A stretch of 64,000 bases of DNA from Bradyrhizobium paxllaeri (GCF_001693515.2 NZ_CP042968.1:4092001-4156000), one strand, 5' to 3'. Positions 17,850 to 26,953 are shown, numbered from the stretch's first letter. Notes: generated from the sequence alone by a model not told the origin. Made by a program: numbers and translations.

Positions 17850-18497
17850 TCAGCGCACGTTGGCGAGCCGCATATCGAGATAACCAGTCACCGTCTCCAT
17901 CAGCGGCTCGAGCTTGCCGTCGAAGAAGTGGTTCGCGCCCGGAATGATCTGCTGATCAATCACGATGCCCTTCTGCGTCTTCAGCTTCTCGACCAGCGTG
18001 TTGACGTCCTTCGGCGGCACCACCGCGTCCTTCTCGCCATGCACGATCAGGCCCGAGGACGGGCAGGGCGCAAGGAAGGAGAAGTCATAGAGATTGGCGG
18101 GCGGCGCGATCGAAATGAATCCTTCGACCTCGGGCCGGCGCATCAGAAGCTGCATACCGATCCAGGCGCCGAACGAAAAGCCCGCGACCCAGCAGGCGCG
18201 CGCTTCGGGATTGATGGTCTGCGCCCAGTCGAGCGCGGAAGCGGCATCCGACAACTCGCCAGTGCCGTGATCGAACGAGCCCTGGCTGCGGCCGACGCCG
18301 CGAAAATTGAAACGCAGCACCGAGAAGCCGCGATGCGCAAACGCGTAGTAGCACTGGTAGACGATCTGGTGATTCATCGTGCCGTGAAACTGCGGATGCG
18401 GATGCAGGATCATCGCGATCGGCGCGTTCTTCTGCTTGGCCGGATGATAACGGCCTTCGAGGCGGCCTGCGGGGCCGGTGAAAATTACTTCAGGCAT
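17850..18497 (-). CDS. Alpha/beta hydrolase
   Basis: A 215-residue single-domain hydrolase. The oxyanion region LHPHPQFHGTMNH, the nucleophile elbow GFSFG with Ser108, an Asp in VHGEKDAVVP and His in GANHFF form a complete catalytic triad. The HPHPxxGGTMxN-like segment is typical of the YfhR/COG2945 group of small hydrolases. The reaction is unknown. It is divergent from the Fe-S operon across 264 bp and ends facing the palindromic repeat. Confidence 0.88.
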   Translation of the reverse strand: MPEVIFTGPAGRLEGRYHPAKQKNAPIAMILHPHPQFHGTMNHQIVYQCYYAFAHRGFSVLRFNFRGVGRSQGSFDHGTGELSDAASALDWAQTINPEARACWVAGFSFGAWIGMQLLMRRPEVEGFISIAPPANLYDFSFLAPCPSSGLIVHGEKDAVVPPKDVNTLVEKLKTQKGIVIDQQIIPGANHFFDGKLEPLMETVTGYLDMRLANVR

Positions 18498-18624
18498 TGA
18501 TGATCCCTGGGCAACGGATGTGATCCGGCGGAGAGAATGTGATCAGGCGTCGCTGGGCGATGCGCGAACGACGCTCCCGTGAACTGGTGGCGGCGTTCTA
18601 ACATGAGGCGAGGGGCAAAAAGCA

Positions 18625-18660
18625 AGCATCTTGAACATCTAGAAGGCGGTTCAAGATGCT
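18625..18660. promoter_or_regulatory. Perfect 12-bp inverted repeat upstream of the suf operon
   Basis: AGCATCTTGAAC at 18625-18636 is repeated exactly in reverse as GTTCAAGATGCT at 18649-18660 around a 12-bp centre that contains TCTAGA. It lies 102 bp before the first gene of the operon and 128 bp upstream of the divergent hydrolase. No T tract follows, so an operator is more likely than a terminator. It is not a plain IscR, RirA or Irr consensus site as I know them. Confidence 0.45.
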
Positions 18661-18761
18661 AGTTTGCGATTGCCTGCAGACGGCGCGATCGCCAATTGCA
18701 ATAAGGCGCCTTGTGCTCGCGCGCGAAGGCTACTTGGCAATATAGGTAATATAATACAGCG

Positions 18762-19916
18762 ATGCCTGATCGGGTCTACCTCGACTGGAATGCAACCACG
18801 CCGCTTCGCCCTGAGGCGCGGCAGGCACTGGCGGCTGCCTGGGACATGACCGGCAATCCCTCCTCGGTTCATGCCGAAGGCCGGCAGGCGCGCCGGCTGG
18901 TCGAAGATGCGAGGACCGCTGTGGCGGCGGCCGTTTCGGCCCGGCCGCAGGACGTGGTGTTTTGCTCTGGCGGCACCGAAGCCAATGCAATGGCGCTGAC
19001 GCCGGGATTGCGCCGGGGCTCGGGCTGGCCAATCCAGCGGCTGGTGGTCTCGGCCATCGAGCATCCGTCGGTGCTGTCAGGAGGACGGTTTCCGGCGGAC
19101 GCGACCGCGTCCATCAACGTCTCCGGCGCTGGCGTGGTGGACCTCGATCATCTGCGTGCCTTGCTGGCGGACGGGCCGCCGCCGCTGGTGTCGGTGATGT
19201 CAGCCAATAACGAGACCGGCGCCATTCAACCAGTCGCCGAAGCCGCTGAGATCGTGCATGAGGCCGGCGGGTTGCTGCATGTCGATGCGATCCAGGCACT
19301 GGGTAAAATACCGATCGATATCAAGGCGATGCAGGCCGATCTGGTCACGCTGTCTGCGCACAAGATTGGTGGCCCCAAGGGCGTTGGTGCGCTGGTTCTG
19401 GCCGAGGGCGTGCAGGGAATCGAACCGCTGTTGCGCGGCGGCGGGCAGGAGCTCGGACGCCGTGCCGGCACTGAGAACGTGGCCGGCATCGTGGCCTTTG
19501 GCGCTGCAGCCGCAGCCGCGACGGCGCAACTGGCCGATAATGCCGACCGGCTTCAGATCCTGCGCGAGCGCTTTGAAAAGGGGCTCAAGCAAGCCGCTGA
19601 TATAATTGTGTTTTCCGAAGACGCACCACGGTTGCCCAATACCACCCTGTTCACGGTTCCCGGGCTGAACGCCGAAACGGCGGTGATTGGCTTCGATCTC
19701 GCCGGTATTGCGGTATCTTCGGGCTCGGCCTGTTCCTCCGGCAAGGTGCAGCCGTCGCATGTCCTGGCCGCGATGGGATTTGGCAGGGATCTGGCCCAGG
19801 GAGCGGTGCGGATCAGTCTGGGCTGGTCTACCTCTGAGACAGACATAGATTTGGCCCTCAAGGCTTGGCGAAAGCTTGCCGATGCCTTACTTAGAGGGCG
19901 ACGAAACACGGCTTGA
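18762..19916 (+). CDS. Cysteine desulfurase (IscS/NifS type), first gene of the suf operon
   Basis: A PLP enzyme that takes sulfur from cysteine as a persulfide and yields alanine. The PLP lysine is K201 in SAHKIGGPKG and the persulfide-forming Cys is C324 in SSGSACSSGK, which marks group I (IscS/NifS-like), unlike the SufS further down. It is 384 residues, the usual length. There is no obvious Shine-Dalgarno site; a TATAAT at 18750-18755 lies six bases before the ATG, which could mean a leaderless transcript. It is followed after 84 bp by sufB, so the operon encodes two different desulfurases. Confidence 0.93.
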   Translation: MPDRVYLDWNATTPLRPEARQALAAAWDMTGNPSSVHAEGRQARRLVEDARTAVAAAVSARPQDVVFCSGGTEANAMALTPGLRRGSGWPIQRLVVSAIEHPSVLSGGRFPADATASINVSGAGVVDLDHLRALLADGPPPLVSVMSANNETGAIQPVAEAAEIVHEAGGLLHVDAIQALGKIPIDIKAMQADLVTLSAHKIGGPKGVGALVLAEGVQGIEPLLRGGGQELGRRAGTENVAGIVAFGAAAAAATAQLADNADRLQILRERFEKGLKQAADIIVFSEDAPRLPNTTLFTVPGLNAETAVIGFDLAGIAVSSGSACSSGKVQPSHVLAAMGFGRDLAQGAVRISLGWSTSETDIDLALKAWRKLADALLRGRRNTA

Positions 19917-20000
19917 ACCGTTCTAAGAGCGTTTCGCCGGACAGGCTTCGTCACAGATTTTGTTCCACCGCGGTCCTTGAAACCGCGAGCGGAGGATGGA

Positions 20001-21497
20001 ATGCCAGCCGTACAAGAGACGGTCGAGCGCGTGAAGCGCATCGACGTCGACCAGTATCGATATGGGTTTGAGACGCTTATCGAATCGGAGAAGGCCCCCA
20101 AGGGTCTCTCGGAAGACACTGTCCGCTTCATCTCTGCGAAAAAGAACGAACCTGCCTGGATGCTGGAATGGCGCCTGGAGGCTTATCGCCGTTGGCTGAC
20201 CATGACCGAGCCGACCTGGGCCCGCGTCAACTATCCGAAGATCGACTACCAGGACATTCACTATTACGCGGCGCCGAAGCCGAAGAAGACGCTGTCCTCG
20301 ATCGACGAGATCGATCCCGAAATCCTCAAGACCTACGAGAAGCTCGGCATTCCGCTGCGGGAAGTCGCCATTCTCGAAGGCGTCGAACTGCCGCCTGGTA
20401 GCGAGCCGTCGGCCAACCGCAAGATTGCGGTCGACGCGGTATTCGACTCGGTGTCGGTGGCGACCACGTTCCAGAAGGAGCTGAAGGCCGCCGGCGTGAT
20501 CTTCATGCCGATCTCGGAGGCGATCCGCGAGCATCCCGAGCTGGTGAAGCAGTACCTCGGCACGGTCGTGCCGACCTCCGACAATTATTTCGCGACGCTG
20601 AACTCGGCGGTGTTTTCGGACGGCTCGTTCGTCTACGTGCCGCCGGGCGTGCGCTGTCCGATGGAGCTGTCGACCTATTTCCGCATCAATGAGCGCAACA
20701 CCGGCCAGTTCGAGCGCACGCTGATCATCGCCGACAAGGGCTCTTACGTCAGCTATCTCGAAGGCTGCACAGCACCGCAGCGCGACGAGAACCAGCTTCA
20801 TGCCGCCGTGGTCGAACTCGTCGCCCTCGACGACGCCGAGATCAAATATTCGACGGTGCAGAACTGGTACCCCGGCAATTCCGAGGGCGTCGGCGGCATC
20901 TACAATTTCGTCACCAAGCGTGGCGACTGCCGCGGCAACCATTCGAAGATTTCCTGGACGCAGGTCGAGACCGGGTCGGCGATCACCTGGAAATATCCGA
21001 GCTGCATCCTGCGCGGCGACAATTCGCGCGGCGAGTTCTACTCGATCGCGATCTCGAACGGTCACCAGCAGGTCGATAGCGGCACCAAGATGATCCATCT
21101 CGGCAAGAACACGTCGAGCCGGATCATCTCCAAGGGCATCGCGGCGGGCGTCTCGCAAAACACCTATCGCGGCCTCGTCACGGCGCACCGTAAAGCCACC
21201 GGCGCGCGTAACTTTACGGCGTGTGACTCGCTGCTAATCGGCGACAAGTGTGGCGCGCACACCGTGCCTTACATCGAGGCCAAGAACTCGTCGGCGACCT
21301 TCGAGCATGAAGCGACGACGTCGAAGATCTCCGAGGACGTGCTGTTCTATTGCATCCAGCGCGGGCTCTCGCAGGAAGAAGCCGTCGGCCTCGTGGTCAA
21401 TGGCTTCGTGAAGGACGTGCTGCAGCAACTGCCGATGGAATTCGCGGTTGAGGCGCAGAAGTTGATCTCGATCAGCCTCGAAGGCTCGGTTGGATAG
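20001..21497 (+). CDS. sufB: Fe-S cluster scaffold subunit SufB
   Basis: The core subunit of the SufBC2D scaffold that builds Fe-S clusters in the cytoplasm. It is 498 residues from ATG 20001, which has GGAGG five bases upstream; an in-frame start 24 bases earlier is weaker. The beta-helix core contains family hallmarks such as [32 protein letters not shown] and [26 protein letters not shown], with the conserved Cys in ACDSLLIG. It is followed by sufC after a 124-bp gap that carries a palindromic repeat. Confidence 0.97.
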   Translation: MPAVQETVERVKRIDVDQYRYGFETLIESEKAPKGLSEDTVRFISAKKNEPAWMLEWRLEAYRRWLTMTEPTWARVNYPKIDYQDIHYYAAPKPKKTLSSIDEIDPEILKTYEKLGIPLREVAILEGVELPPGSEPSANRKIAVDAVFDSVSVATTFQKELKAAGVIFMPISEAIREHPELVKQYLGTVVPTSDNYFATLNSAVFSDGSFVYVPPGVRCPMELSTYFRINERNTGQFERTLIIADKGSYVSYLEGCTAPQRDENQLHAAVVELVALDDAEIKYSTVQNWYPGNSEGVGGIYNFVTKRGDCRGNHSKISWTQVETGSAITWKYPSCILRGDNSRGEFYSIAISNGHQQVDSGTKMIHLGKNTSSRIISKGIAAGVSQNTYRGLVTAHRKATGARNFTACDSLLIGDKCGAHTVPYIEAKNSSATFEHEATTSKISEDVLFYCIQRGLSQEEAVGLVVNGFVKDVLQQLPMEFAVEAQKLISISLEGSVG

Positions 21498-21500
21498 CGA

Positions 21501-21603
21501 CCTCATCCTGAGGAGGCCGCGCAGCGGCCGTCTCGAAGGATGAGAGGAAAGATTGTTGGCCACGTCCTTCGAGACGCGCCTATCGGCGCTCCTCAGGACG
21601 AGG
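21501..21603. repeat. Palindromic repeat between sufB and sufC
   Basis: CCTCATCCTGAGGAGGCC near 21501 and CGTCTCGAAGGATGAG near 21529 recur inverted as TCCTTCGAGACGCGCC and CGCTCCTCAGGACGAGG by 21603. This is the widespread CCTCATCCTGAGGAG family. It is transcribed inside the operon and could form a hairpin that separates expression of sufB from sufC. Confidence 0.8.
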
Positions 21604-21621
21604 AACAAGGAACGGAAAACA

Positions 21622-22374
21622 ATGTCTCTGCTTGAAGTGAAAGACCTAAAGGTCCGCGTCGAGGATAACGAAATTCTCCACGGACTGACGCTCACTGTAA
21701 ATCCGGGTGAGGTGCATGCGATCATGGGGCCGAACGGCTCCGGCAAATCGACGCTCAGCCACGTCATCGCGGGCAAGCCGGGCTATGAAGTCACCGACGG
21801 CCAGATCCTGTTCAGGGGCGAGGACCTGCTGGAGATGGAGCCGGATGAGCGCGCCGCCAAGGGTGTGTTCCTGGCGTTCCAGTACCCGGTCGAAATCCCC
21901 GGCGTGACCACCTGGAATTTCCTGCACACCGCGTTGAACGCCCAGCGCAAGGCGCGCGGCGAGAGCCCGCTTACATCTCCGGAGTTCCTCAAGAAGGTCC
22001 GCGCGGTCGCGAAGTCGCTCAACATCCCGCAGGACATGCTCAAGCGTGGCGTCAATGTCGGCTTCTCCGGCGGCGAAAAGAAGCGCAACGAGATCCTGCA
22101 GATGGCGCTGTTCGAGCCGGCCGTCTGCATTCTCGATGAAATGGACTCCGGCCTCGACATCGACGCGCTGCGCGTCGCCGCCGACGGCGTCAATGCGCTG
22201 CGTTCGCCGGAGCGCGCCATGGTCGTCATCACCCACTATCAGCGCCTGCTCAACTACATCGTGCCTGACTTCGTGCACGTGATGTCCAAGGGGCGGGTGG
22301 TGAAGAGCGGCGGCAAGGATCTGGCGCTGGAGCTCGAGGCTTCCGGCTACGCCCAGTTCGAAGACGCAGCCTGA
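21622..22374 (+). CDS. sufC: Fe-S assembly ATPase SufC
   Basis: The ABC-type ATPase of the SufBC2D complex. It is 250 residues. Walker A GPNGSGKST is at 36-44; the Q-loop, the signature FSGGEKKRNEI, and Walker B CILDEMDSGLDID with the Suf-specific wording are all present. The start at 21622 is chosen because MSLLEVKDLKV matches the family start and has AAGGAACGG upstream. Confidence 0.97.
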   Translation: MSLLEVKDLKVRVEDNEILHGLTLTVNPGEVHAIMGPNGSGKSTLSHVIAGKPGYEVTDGQILFRGEDLLEMEPDERAAKGVFLAFQYPVEIPGVTTWNFLHTALNAQRKARGESPLTSPEFLKKVRAVAKSLNIPQDMLKRGVNVGFSGGEKKRNEILQMALFEPAVCILDEMDSGLDIDALRVAADGVNALRSPERAMVVITHYQRLLNYIVPDFVHVMSKGRVVKSGGKDLALELEASGYAQFEDAA

Positions 22375-22391
22375 CGCGAAACGGATTTGTG

Positions 22392-23717
22392 ATGAATTTG
22401 GCTTTGGCAAAGAACGAGACCGGACGCCCGCTGAGCGACAGCTTTGCCGTCGCGCGCGATCGGCTGCCGGGCACGGGCAAGGTCGCGGAGGCGCGAAGCG
22501 CCGCCTTCGAGGCCTATGACCGTGTGGGCCTGCCGCACCGGCGTATCGAGGACTGGAAATACACCGATCTTCGCGCGCTGATGCGCGAGGTGCTGCCGCT
22601 GGCGCCCGCGCCGGATGCGGCTGCACTGAAGCGGGCCGCGGCCGCCGTCAAGCTGCAGGTGATCAAGGGCGCCCGCCGGCTGGTGCTGGTGGATGGCGTG
22701 TTCGCGCCGAAGCTCTCCGAACTGGACGGGCTGGAGAAGGGCATTGTCGTCCGCACCTTGCGGGAAGTGCTGGAAGCCGGCGACGCCGCGCTGCAGACCG
22801 AACTGTTCACCCCCGACACCGCCAACCCGATGGTCGCGCTCAACAGCGCGATGATGACCGACGGCGTGGTGATCGAGATCGCCAATGGCGTGGTGCTGAA
22901 ACAGCCGCTGCAGGTCATTCATGTCGCGACCGGCGCCACGCCGGCTGCGATGTTCACCCGCTCGCTGCTGCGCCTCGGCAAGGATGTCGGCGTGACGCTG
23001 GTCGAGAGCTACATCGCGGCCGATGGCGCGAAATCCTATCAGGCCCATGACTCGCTGATCGTGTCGATCGGCGACAATTCCCGACTCGACCACGTCCGCC
23101 TGGTTGAGGACGCCCGCGAGGCCGTCAACATTTCCTCCGCCGTGCTGACGCTGGGCGCGCATGCGCACTTCAACACGTTCGGCATGAGCTCGGGTGCGGC
23201 CGTCAGCCGCTACCAGGCGACCATTGCGTTTGCCGGCGAGCATTCCCGCGTGGAGACCAACGGCGTGAACCTGCTGAATGGCCGGCAGCACGCCGACACC
23301 ACGCTGTTCATGGACCACGCGGTGCCGCATTGCGCCAGCCGCGAGGTGTTCCGCGCCGTCGCCGACGACCGTGCCCATTCGGTGTTTCAGGGCCGCATCA
23401 TCGTGCGTCCGGATGCGCAGAAGACCGACGCCAAGATGATGACGCGGGCGCTGCTCTTGTCCGACGAGGCCGAGGCCGATAACAAGCCGGAGCTGGAAAT
23501 CTTCGCCGACGACGTCACCTGCGGCCATGGCGCGACCACCGGCGCGCTCGACGAGAGCCTGCTGTTCTATCTGCGTGCTCGCGGCCTGTCCGAAAAGGAA
23601 GCCCAGGCGCTGCTGATTCAAGCTTTCGTCGGCGAGGCCATTGAATCCATCGTCAATGACGATCTGCGTGAGCTTGCGATCGCCGCGGCGCAGCGTTGGC
23701 TGGAGGCCCGTTCATGA
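22392..23717 (+). CDS. sufD: Fe-S assembly protein SufD
   Basis: The SufB-like partner subunit of the scaffold, needed for iron entry. It is 441 residues with the SufD C-terminal core (NGVNLLNGRQHADTTLFMDHAVPHC, KPELEIFADDVTCGHGATTGALDE) that includes the conserved His in FMDHAVPHC. A GTG at 22389 is an equally placed start. It overlaps sufS by four bases (ATGA), which suggests translational coupling. Confidence 0.95.
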   Translation: MNLALAKNETGRPLSDSFAVARDRLPGTGKVAEARSAAFEAYDRVGLPHRRIEDWKYTDLRALMREVLPLAPAPDAAALKRAAAAVKLQVIKGARRLVLVDGVFAPKLSELDGLEKGIVVRTLREVLEAGDAALQTELFTPDTANPMVALNSAMMTDGVVIEIANGVVLKQPLQVIHVATGATPAAMFTRSLLRLGKDVGVTLVESYIAADGAKSYQAHDSLIVSIGDNSRLDHVRLVEDAREAVNISSAVLTLGAHAHFNTFGMSSGAAVSRYQATIAFAGEHSRVETNGVNLLNGRQHADTTLFMDHAVPHCASREVFRAVADDRAHSVFQGRIIVRPDAQKTDAKMMTRALLLSDEAEADNKPELEIFADDVTCGHGATTGALDESLLFYLRARGLSEKEAQALLIQAFVGEAIESIVNDDLRELAIAAAQRWLEARS

Positions 23718-24961
23718 GTCAGCATCCAGCGGTCAAAAACGGAGCCTATGACGTCCATCGCGTGCGGGAGGATTTCCCGGCGCTGGCGATGAAGGTCTAT
23801 GGCAAGCCGCTGGTCTATCTCGACAACGCCGCCTCCGCCCAGAAGCCGACCGCCGTGCTCGATCGCATGACCGAGGCTTACAAGAGCGAGTACGCCAACG
23901 TTCATCGCGGCCTGCATTATCTCGCCAATGCCGCCACCGAAGCCTATGAGGGCGGCCGCGCCAAGGTGGCAAAGTTCCTCAACGCTGCGCGCACCGAAGA
24001 GATCATCTTCACCCGTAATGCCACCGAGGCGATCAACCTCGTGGCGTCGTCCTGGGGCGAGCCCAATATCAAGGCGGGCGACGAGATCGTGATCTCCATC
24101 ATGGAGCATCACTCGAACATCGTGCCCTGGCATTTCCTCCGGGAGCGACATGGCGCCGTGATCAAATGGGCGCCGGTCGACGACGAGGGAAATTTCCTGA
24201 TCGACGAGTTCGAAAAGCTCCTGACCGATCGCACCAAGATCGTCGCGATCACCCAGATGTCGAACGCCCTTGGCACCCTCGTGCCGGTCAAGGACGTGGT
24301 GAAGCTGGCGCACGCCCGCGGCATCCCGGTGCTGATCGACGGCAGCCAGGCCGCCGTGCATCTGGCGGTCGACGTGCAGGACATCGACGCCGATTTCTAC
24401 GTCTTCACCGGCCATAAGCTGTACGGGCCGACCGGCATCGGCGTGCTCTATGCCAAGCATGAGCACCTCGTGGCGATGCGCCCCTACAACGGCGGCGGCG
24501 AGATGATCCGCGAAGTCGCCCGCGACTGGATCACCTATGGCGATCCGCCGCACAAATTCGAGGCCGGTACGCCAGCGATCGTCGAATCGATCGGGCTGGG
24601 CGCTGCGATCGATTACGTTACCTCGATCGGCAAGGAGCGCATCGCCGCCCACGAGCACGATCTGCTCACGTATGCGCAGGAACGGCTGCGCGAAATCAAT
24701 TCGCTGCACCTGATCGGTACTGCGCGCGGCAAGGGACCGGTGATCTCCTTCGAAATGAAGGGGGCGCACGCCCACGACGTCGCGACCGTGATCGACCGGC
24801 AGGGCATTGCGGTGCGCGCCGGCACCCATTGCGTGATGCCTCTTTTAGAGCGGTTCAATGTCACAGCCACCTGCCGGGCATCGTTCGGCATGTATAATAC
24901 CCGGGAAGAAGTCGACCATCTGGCACAGGCGCTGATCAAGGCGCGGGATTTGTTCGCATGA
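23714..24961 (+). CDS. sufS: Cysteine desulfurase SufS
   Basis: A group II PLP desulfurase of 415 residues. The PLP lysine is K235 in FTGHKLYGPTG, and the persulfide Cys is C373 in RAGTHCVMPLL. The start ATG at 23714 overlaps the sufD stop. SufS normally hands its sulfur to SufE or SufU; neither is encoded in this window. It overlaps sufT by four bases. Confidence 0.96.
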   Translation: MSQHPAVKNGAYDVHRVREDFPALAMKVYGKPLVYLDNAASAQKPTAVLDRMTEAYKSEYANVHRGLHYLANAATEAYEGGRAKVAKFLNAARTEEIIFTRNATEAINLVASSWGEPNIKAGDEIVISIMEHHSNIVPWHFLRERHGAVIKWAPVDDEGNFLIDEFEKLLTDRTKIVAITQMSNALGTLVPVKDVVKLAHARGIPVLIDGSQAAVHLAVDVQDIDADFYVFTGHKLYGPTGIGVLYAKHEHLVAMRPYNGGGEMIREVARDWITYGDPPHKFEAGTPAIVESIGLGAAIDYVTSIGKERIAAHEHDLLTYAQERLREINSLHLIGTARGKGPVISFEMKGAHAHDVATVIDRQGIAVRAGTHCVMPLLERFNVTATCRASFGMYNTREEVDHLAQALIKARDLFA

Positions 24962-25329
24962 GTGATACGGCCGAAGTCAAGTCAGCCAACATGGAAACCA
25001 ATTCGGCGCTGCCGCCGGAGGAGACCGAACGTCTCGGCACCGAAATCGTTGCAGCGCTGAAGACAGTGTTCGACCCGGAAATTCCGGCCGACATTTATGA
25101 GCTCGGCCTGATCTACAAGGTCGACCTCAAGGACGATCGTGCCGTCGACGTGACGATGACGCTGACCACGCCGAACTGTCCGGCGGCCGGCGAGTTGCCG
25201 ACCATGGTGGAGAACGCCATCGCCAGCGTGCCGGGCGTTGGTGTCGTGAATGTCAATCTGGTGTGGGATCCGGCCTGGACGCCGGATCGCATGTCCGACG
25301 AGGCGCGCCTCGTCCTCAACATGTGGTGA
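24958..25329 (+). CDS. sufT: SUF system protein SufT (MIP18/DUF59)
   Basis: A 123-residue DUF59-domain protein that helps mature Fe-S proteins. The family core DPEIPADIYELGLIYKVDL and LTTPNCPAAGELP with its conserved Cys are present, ending in the usual W-containing VWDPAWTPDRMSDEAR. The ATGA overlap with sufS places it in the operon. Confidence 0.95.
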   Translation: MSDTAEVKSANMETNSALPPEETERLGTEIVAALKTVFDPEIPADIYELGLIYKVDLKDDRAVDVTMTLTTPNCPAAGELPTMVENAIASVPGVGVVNVNLVWDPAWTPDRMSDEARLVLNMW

Positions 25330-25338
25330 AGGGATCCG

Positions 25339-25752
25339 TTGCCGAAACTGTCCGGTGTCCTCGAAACCGCGCTTTATGTTGACGACCTCGATCGCGCCCG
25401 CGCGTTTTACGAGAAGGTGCTCGGGCTTGTGCCGCTGACGGCCGATTCGCGCTTTCTTGCCTTTGATGTCGGTGGCCGGAGCGTTTTACTGTTGTTCCTC
25501 CGCGGCTCGACGCCCGAGACGATCCAGCTACCCGGCGGGACCATTCCGCCGCATGACGGTAGCGGCCCGATCCACATGGCCTTTGCCATTGCGGCCGCCG
25601 AGCTGCCGGGGTGGGAGAAGGCGCTTGGTGAACACAATGTCGCAATTGAAGGCAGGACCGATTGGCCCCGCGGCGGCAAGAGCATCTATTTTCGCGACCC
25701 CGACAACCATCTGCTGGAGCTGGCAACGCCGGGAATATGGGCGATCTACTAG
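25339..25752 (+). CDS. VOC-family (glyoxalase/bleomycin-resistance) protein
   Basis: A 137-residue protein with two beta-alpha-beta-beta-beta units: LETALYVDDLDRARAFYEKVLGL at the start and HMAFAIAAAELPGWEKAL then SIYFRDPDNHLLELATPG at the end. Possible metal ligands His (IHMAF) and Glu (LLELA) are present. It starts with TTG behind GAAGGGATC, nine bases after the sufT stop, and is therefore probably transcribed with suf. Its reaction is unknown; a link to Fe-S assembly is not established. Confidence 0.85.
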   Translation: MPKLSGVLETALYVDDLDRARAFYEKVLGLVPLTADSRFLAFDVGGRSVLLLFLRGSTPETIQLPGGTIPPHDGSGPIHMAFAIAAAELPGWEKALGEHNVAIEGRTDWPRGGKSIYFRDPDNHLLELATPGIWAIY

Positions 25753-25880
25753 GAAGCTGGCGGTTCGTTTGACGGGTTCTGATCGAGTTCACAACGAGAG
25801 ACCTTCACAGCGGGAATTTCGTTGTTATTTTAATGCCATGATAGCTCGTCGCCATGAGGCGACGCCGGAGATCGACTGCA

Positions 25881-26267
25881 ATGGATACCACCGTCCAGTC
25901 CAAGCCGAAGCCGCGGCCCCGTCCGCAGGTCATGAAGCTGACCGAGGCTGCCGCTGCCCGGATCACGGAGCTCACCAAGCGCGCCGATTCTGAGATCGTC
26001 GGCCTGCGCGTCGGCATCAAGAACGGCGGCTGCGCCGGTCAGTCCTACACGGTGGAATACGCCCACGAGATCCGCCCGACCGACGAGGTGGTCGAGGACA
26101 AGGGCGTGAAGATCCTGGTCGACCCCAAGGCGGTGCTATTCCTGCTCGGCACCGAGATGGACTACAAGGCCGACAAGATGCAGGCTCAGTTCATCTTCAA
26201 CAATCCGAACCAGGTCTCCGCCTGCGGCTGCGGCGAGTCGGTGCAGTTGACGCCGGCGAAGGTGTAG
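25881..26267 (+). CDS. sufA: A-type Fe-S carrier SufA
   Basis: A 128-residue A-type carrier that receives and delivers Fe-S clusters. The three conserved Cys ligands are C51 (NGGCAGQSY) and C115/C117 (ACGCGES). The extended N-terminus is rich in Lys, Pro and Arg (QSKPKPRPRPQ), unlike the short start of E. coli SufA. It lies 128 bp after the VOC gene and closes the locus; a palindromic repeat follows. Confidence 0.95.
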   Translation: MDTTVQSKPKPRPRPQVMKLTEAAAARITELTKRADSEIVGLRVGIKNGGCAGQSYTVEYAHEIRPTDEVVEDKGVKILVDPKAVLFLLGTEMDYKADKMQAQFIFNNPNQVSACGCGESVQLTPAKV

Positions 26268-26280
26268 CCTTTTTCTTCAC

Positions 26281-26445
26281 CCGCCCCTCGAGGGGGCGGG
26301 TCGGCTCGCATAGAGCGTAGCGAAATGCGAGACGGGGCGGGGTGACGGTCTCTCAACACGGGCACCGTTGGACGCGGAGAGACCGTCACCCCACCTCGGT
26401 CCGCATTTCATGCGAACCGATCCTTCCCCTCCAGGGGAGGATGAA
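26281..26445. repeat. Composite palindromic repeat after sufA
   Basis: It contains CCGCCCCTCGAGGGGGCGG (26281-26299) and a longer inverted repeat in which GGTGACGGTCTCTC (26341-26354) pairs exactly with GAGAGACCGTCACC (26377-26390), plus a CCCCTCCAGGGGAGG element near 26428. The first hairpin lies after the sufA stop and could end transcription. Confidence 0.75.
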
Positions 26446-26494
26446 GGGAGCGCGCAGCGCCGCATTGGGGACGAATGCGAGGGCAGGCGCCGCC

Positions 26495-26932
26495 ATGGAC
26501 CGCGATTTCCTCACCGACCTGTTCGCGGACTTCGGTCCGGTCACAATCCGCCGGATGTTTTCCGGCTATGGCATTTCCGCCGACGGCACCAACTTTGCGC
26601 TTTCGTTGCGCGCTGGTCTCTATTTCCGCGCCGATGATCAGACCATTCCGCAATTCGAGGCGGAAGGCTCTCAGCCATTTCAGTATCAGACGCGGGCCAA
26701 GACGGTCACCGTGAACTCGTACTGGCAGTTGCCGGCGCGGCTGTTCGACGATTCCGAGGAGCTGGCCGAGTGGGCGAGGGCGGCATTGGCTGCAGCGCAG
26801 CGCGCGGCCGTGCGCAAGCGGCCGAAGGCGCGCAAGGCTGCCAAGGCGAAGGTGTCGGGGAAGGCTGCTGCGAAGCGGAAGGCGACAGGGGTGAGGAAGG
26901 CAGCGCGGACACGGAAGGCGCCGAGCAAATAG
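26495..26932 (+). CDS. TfoX N-terminal-domain protein with a Lys/Ala-rich tail
   Basis: A 145-residue protein. Residues 1-95 are a TfoX_N domain (DLFADFGPVTIRRMFSGYGIS, then FALSLRAGLYFRAD). In enteric bacteria and Vibrio the full-length TfoX/Sxy controls competence, but stand-alone N-domain proteins are of unknown function. Residues 102-145 are a histone-like tail of Lys, Ala and Arg (KARKAAKAKVSGKAAAKRKA). The start at 26495 is the family start; the frame is open further upstream into the repeat, without support. The tail resembles that on the peroxiredoxin at 4772-5533. Confidence 0.85.
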   Translation: MDRDFLTDLFADFGPVTIRRMFSGYGISADGTNFALSLRAGLYFRADDQTIPQFEAEGSQPFQYQTRAKTVTVNSYWQLPARLFDDSEELAEWARAALAAAQRAAVRKRPKARKAAKAKVSGKAAAKRKATGVRKAARTRKAPSK

Positions 26933-26953
26933 TCGGTGTCAGGCGACTCGGTG

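Noticed and set aside
19923..21188. Long open frame opposite sufB
   Set aside because: Shadow of a conserved housekeeping gene; composition is dominated by Arg, Asp and Val and no domain is seen.
26495..26932. Competence regulator TfoX/Sxy
   Set aside because: Only the N-terminal domain is present, followed by a basic tail; no competence genes are nearby.
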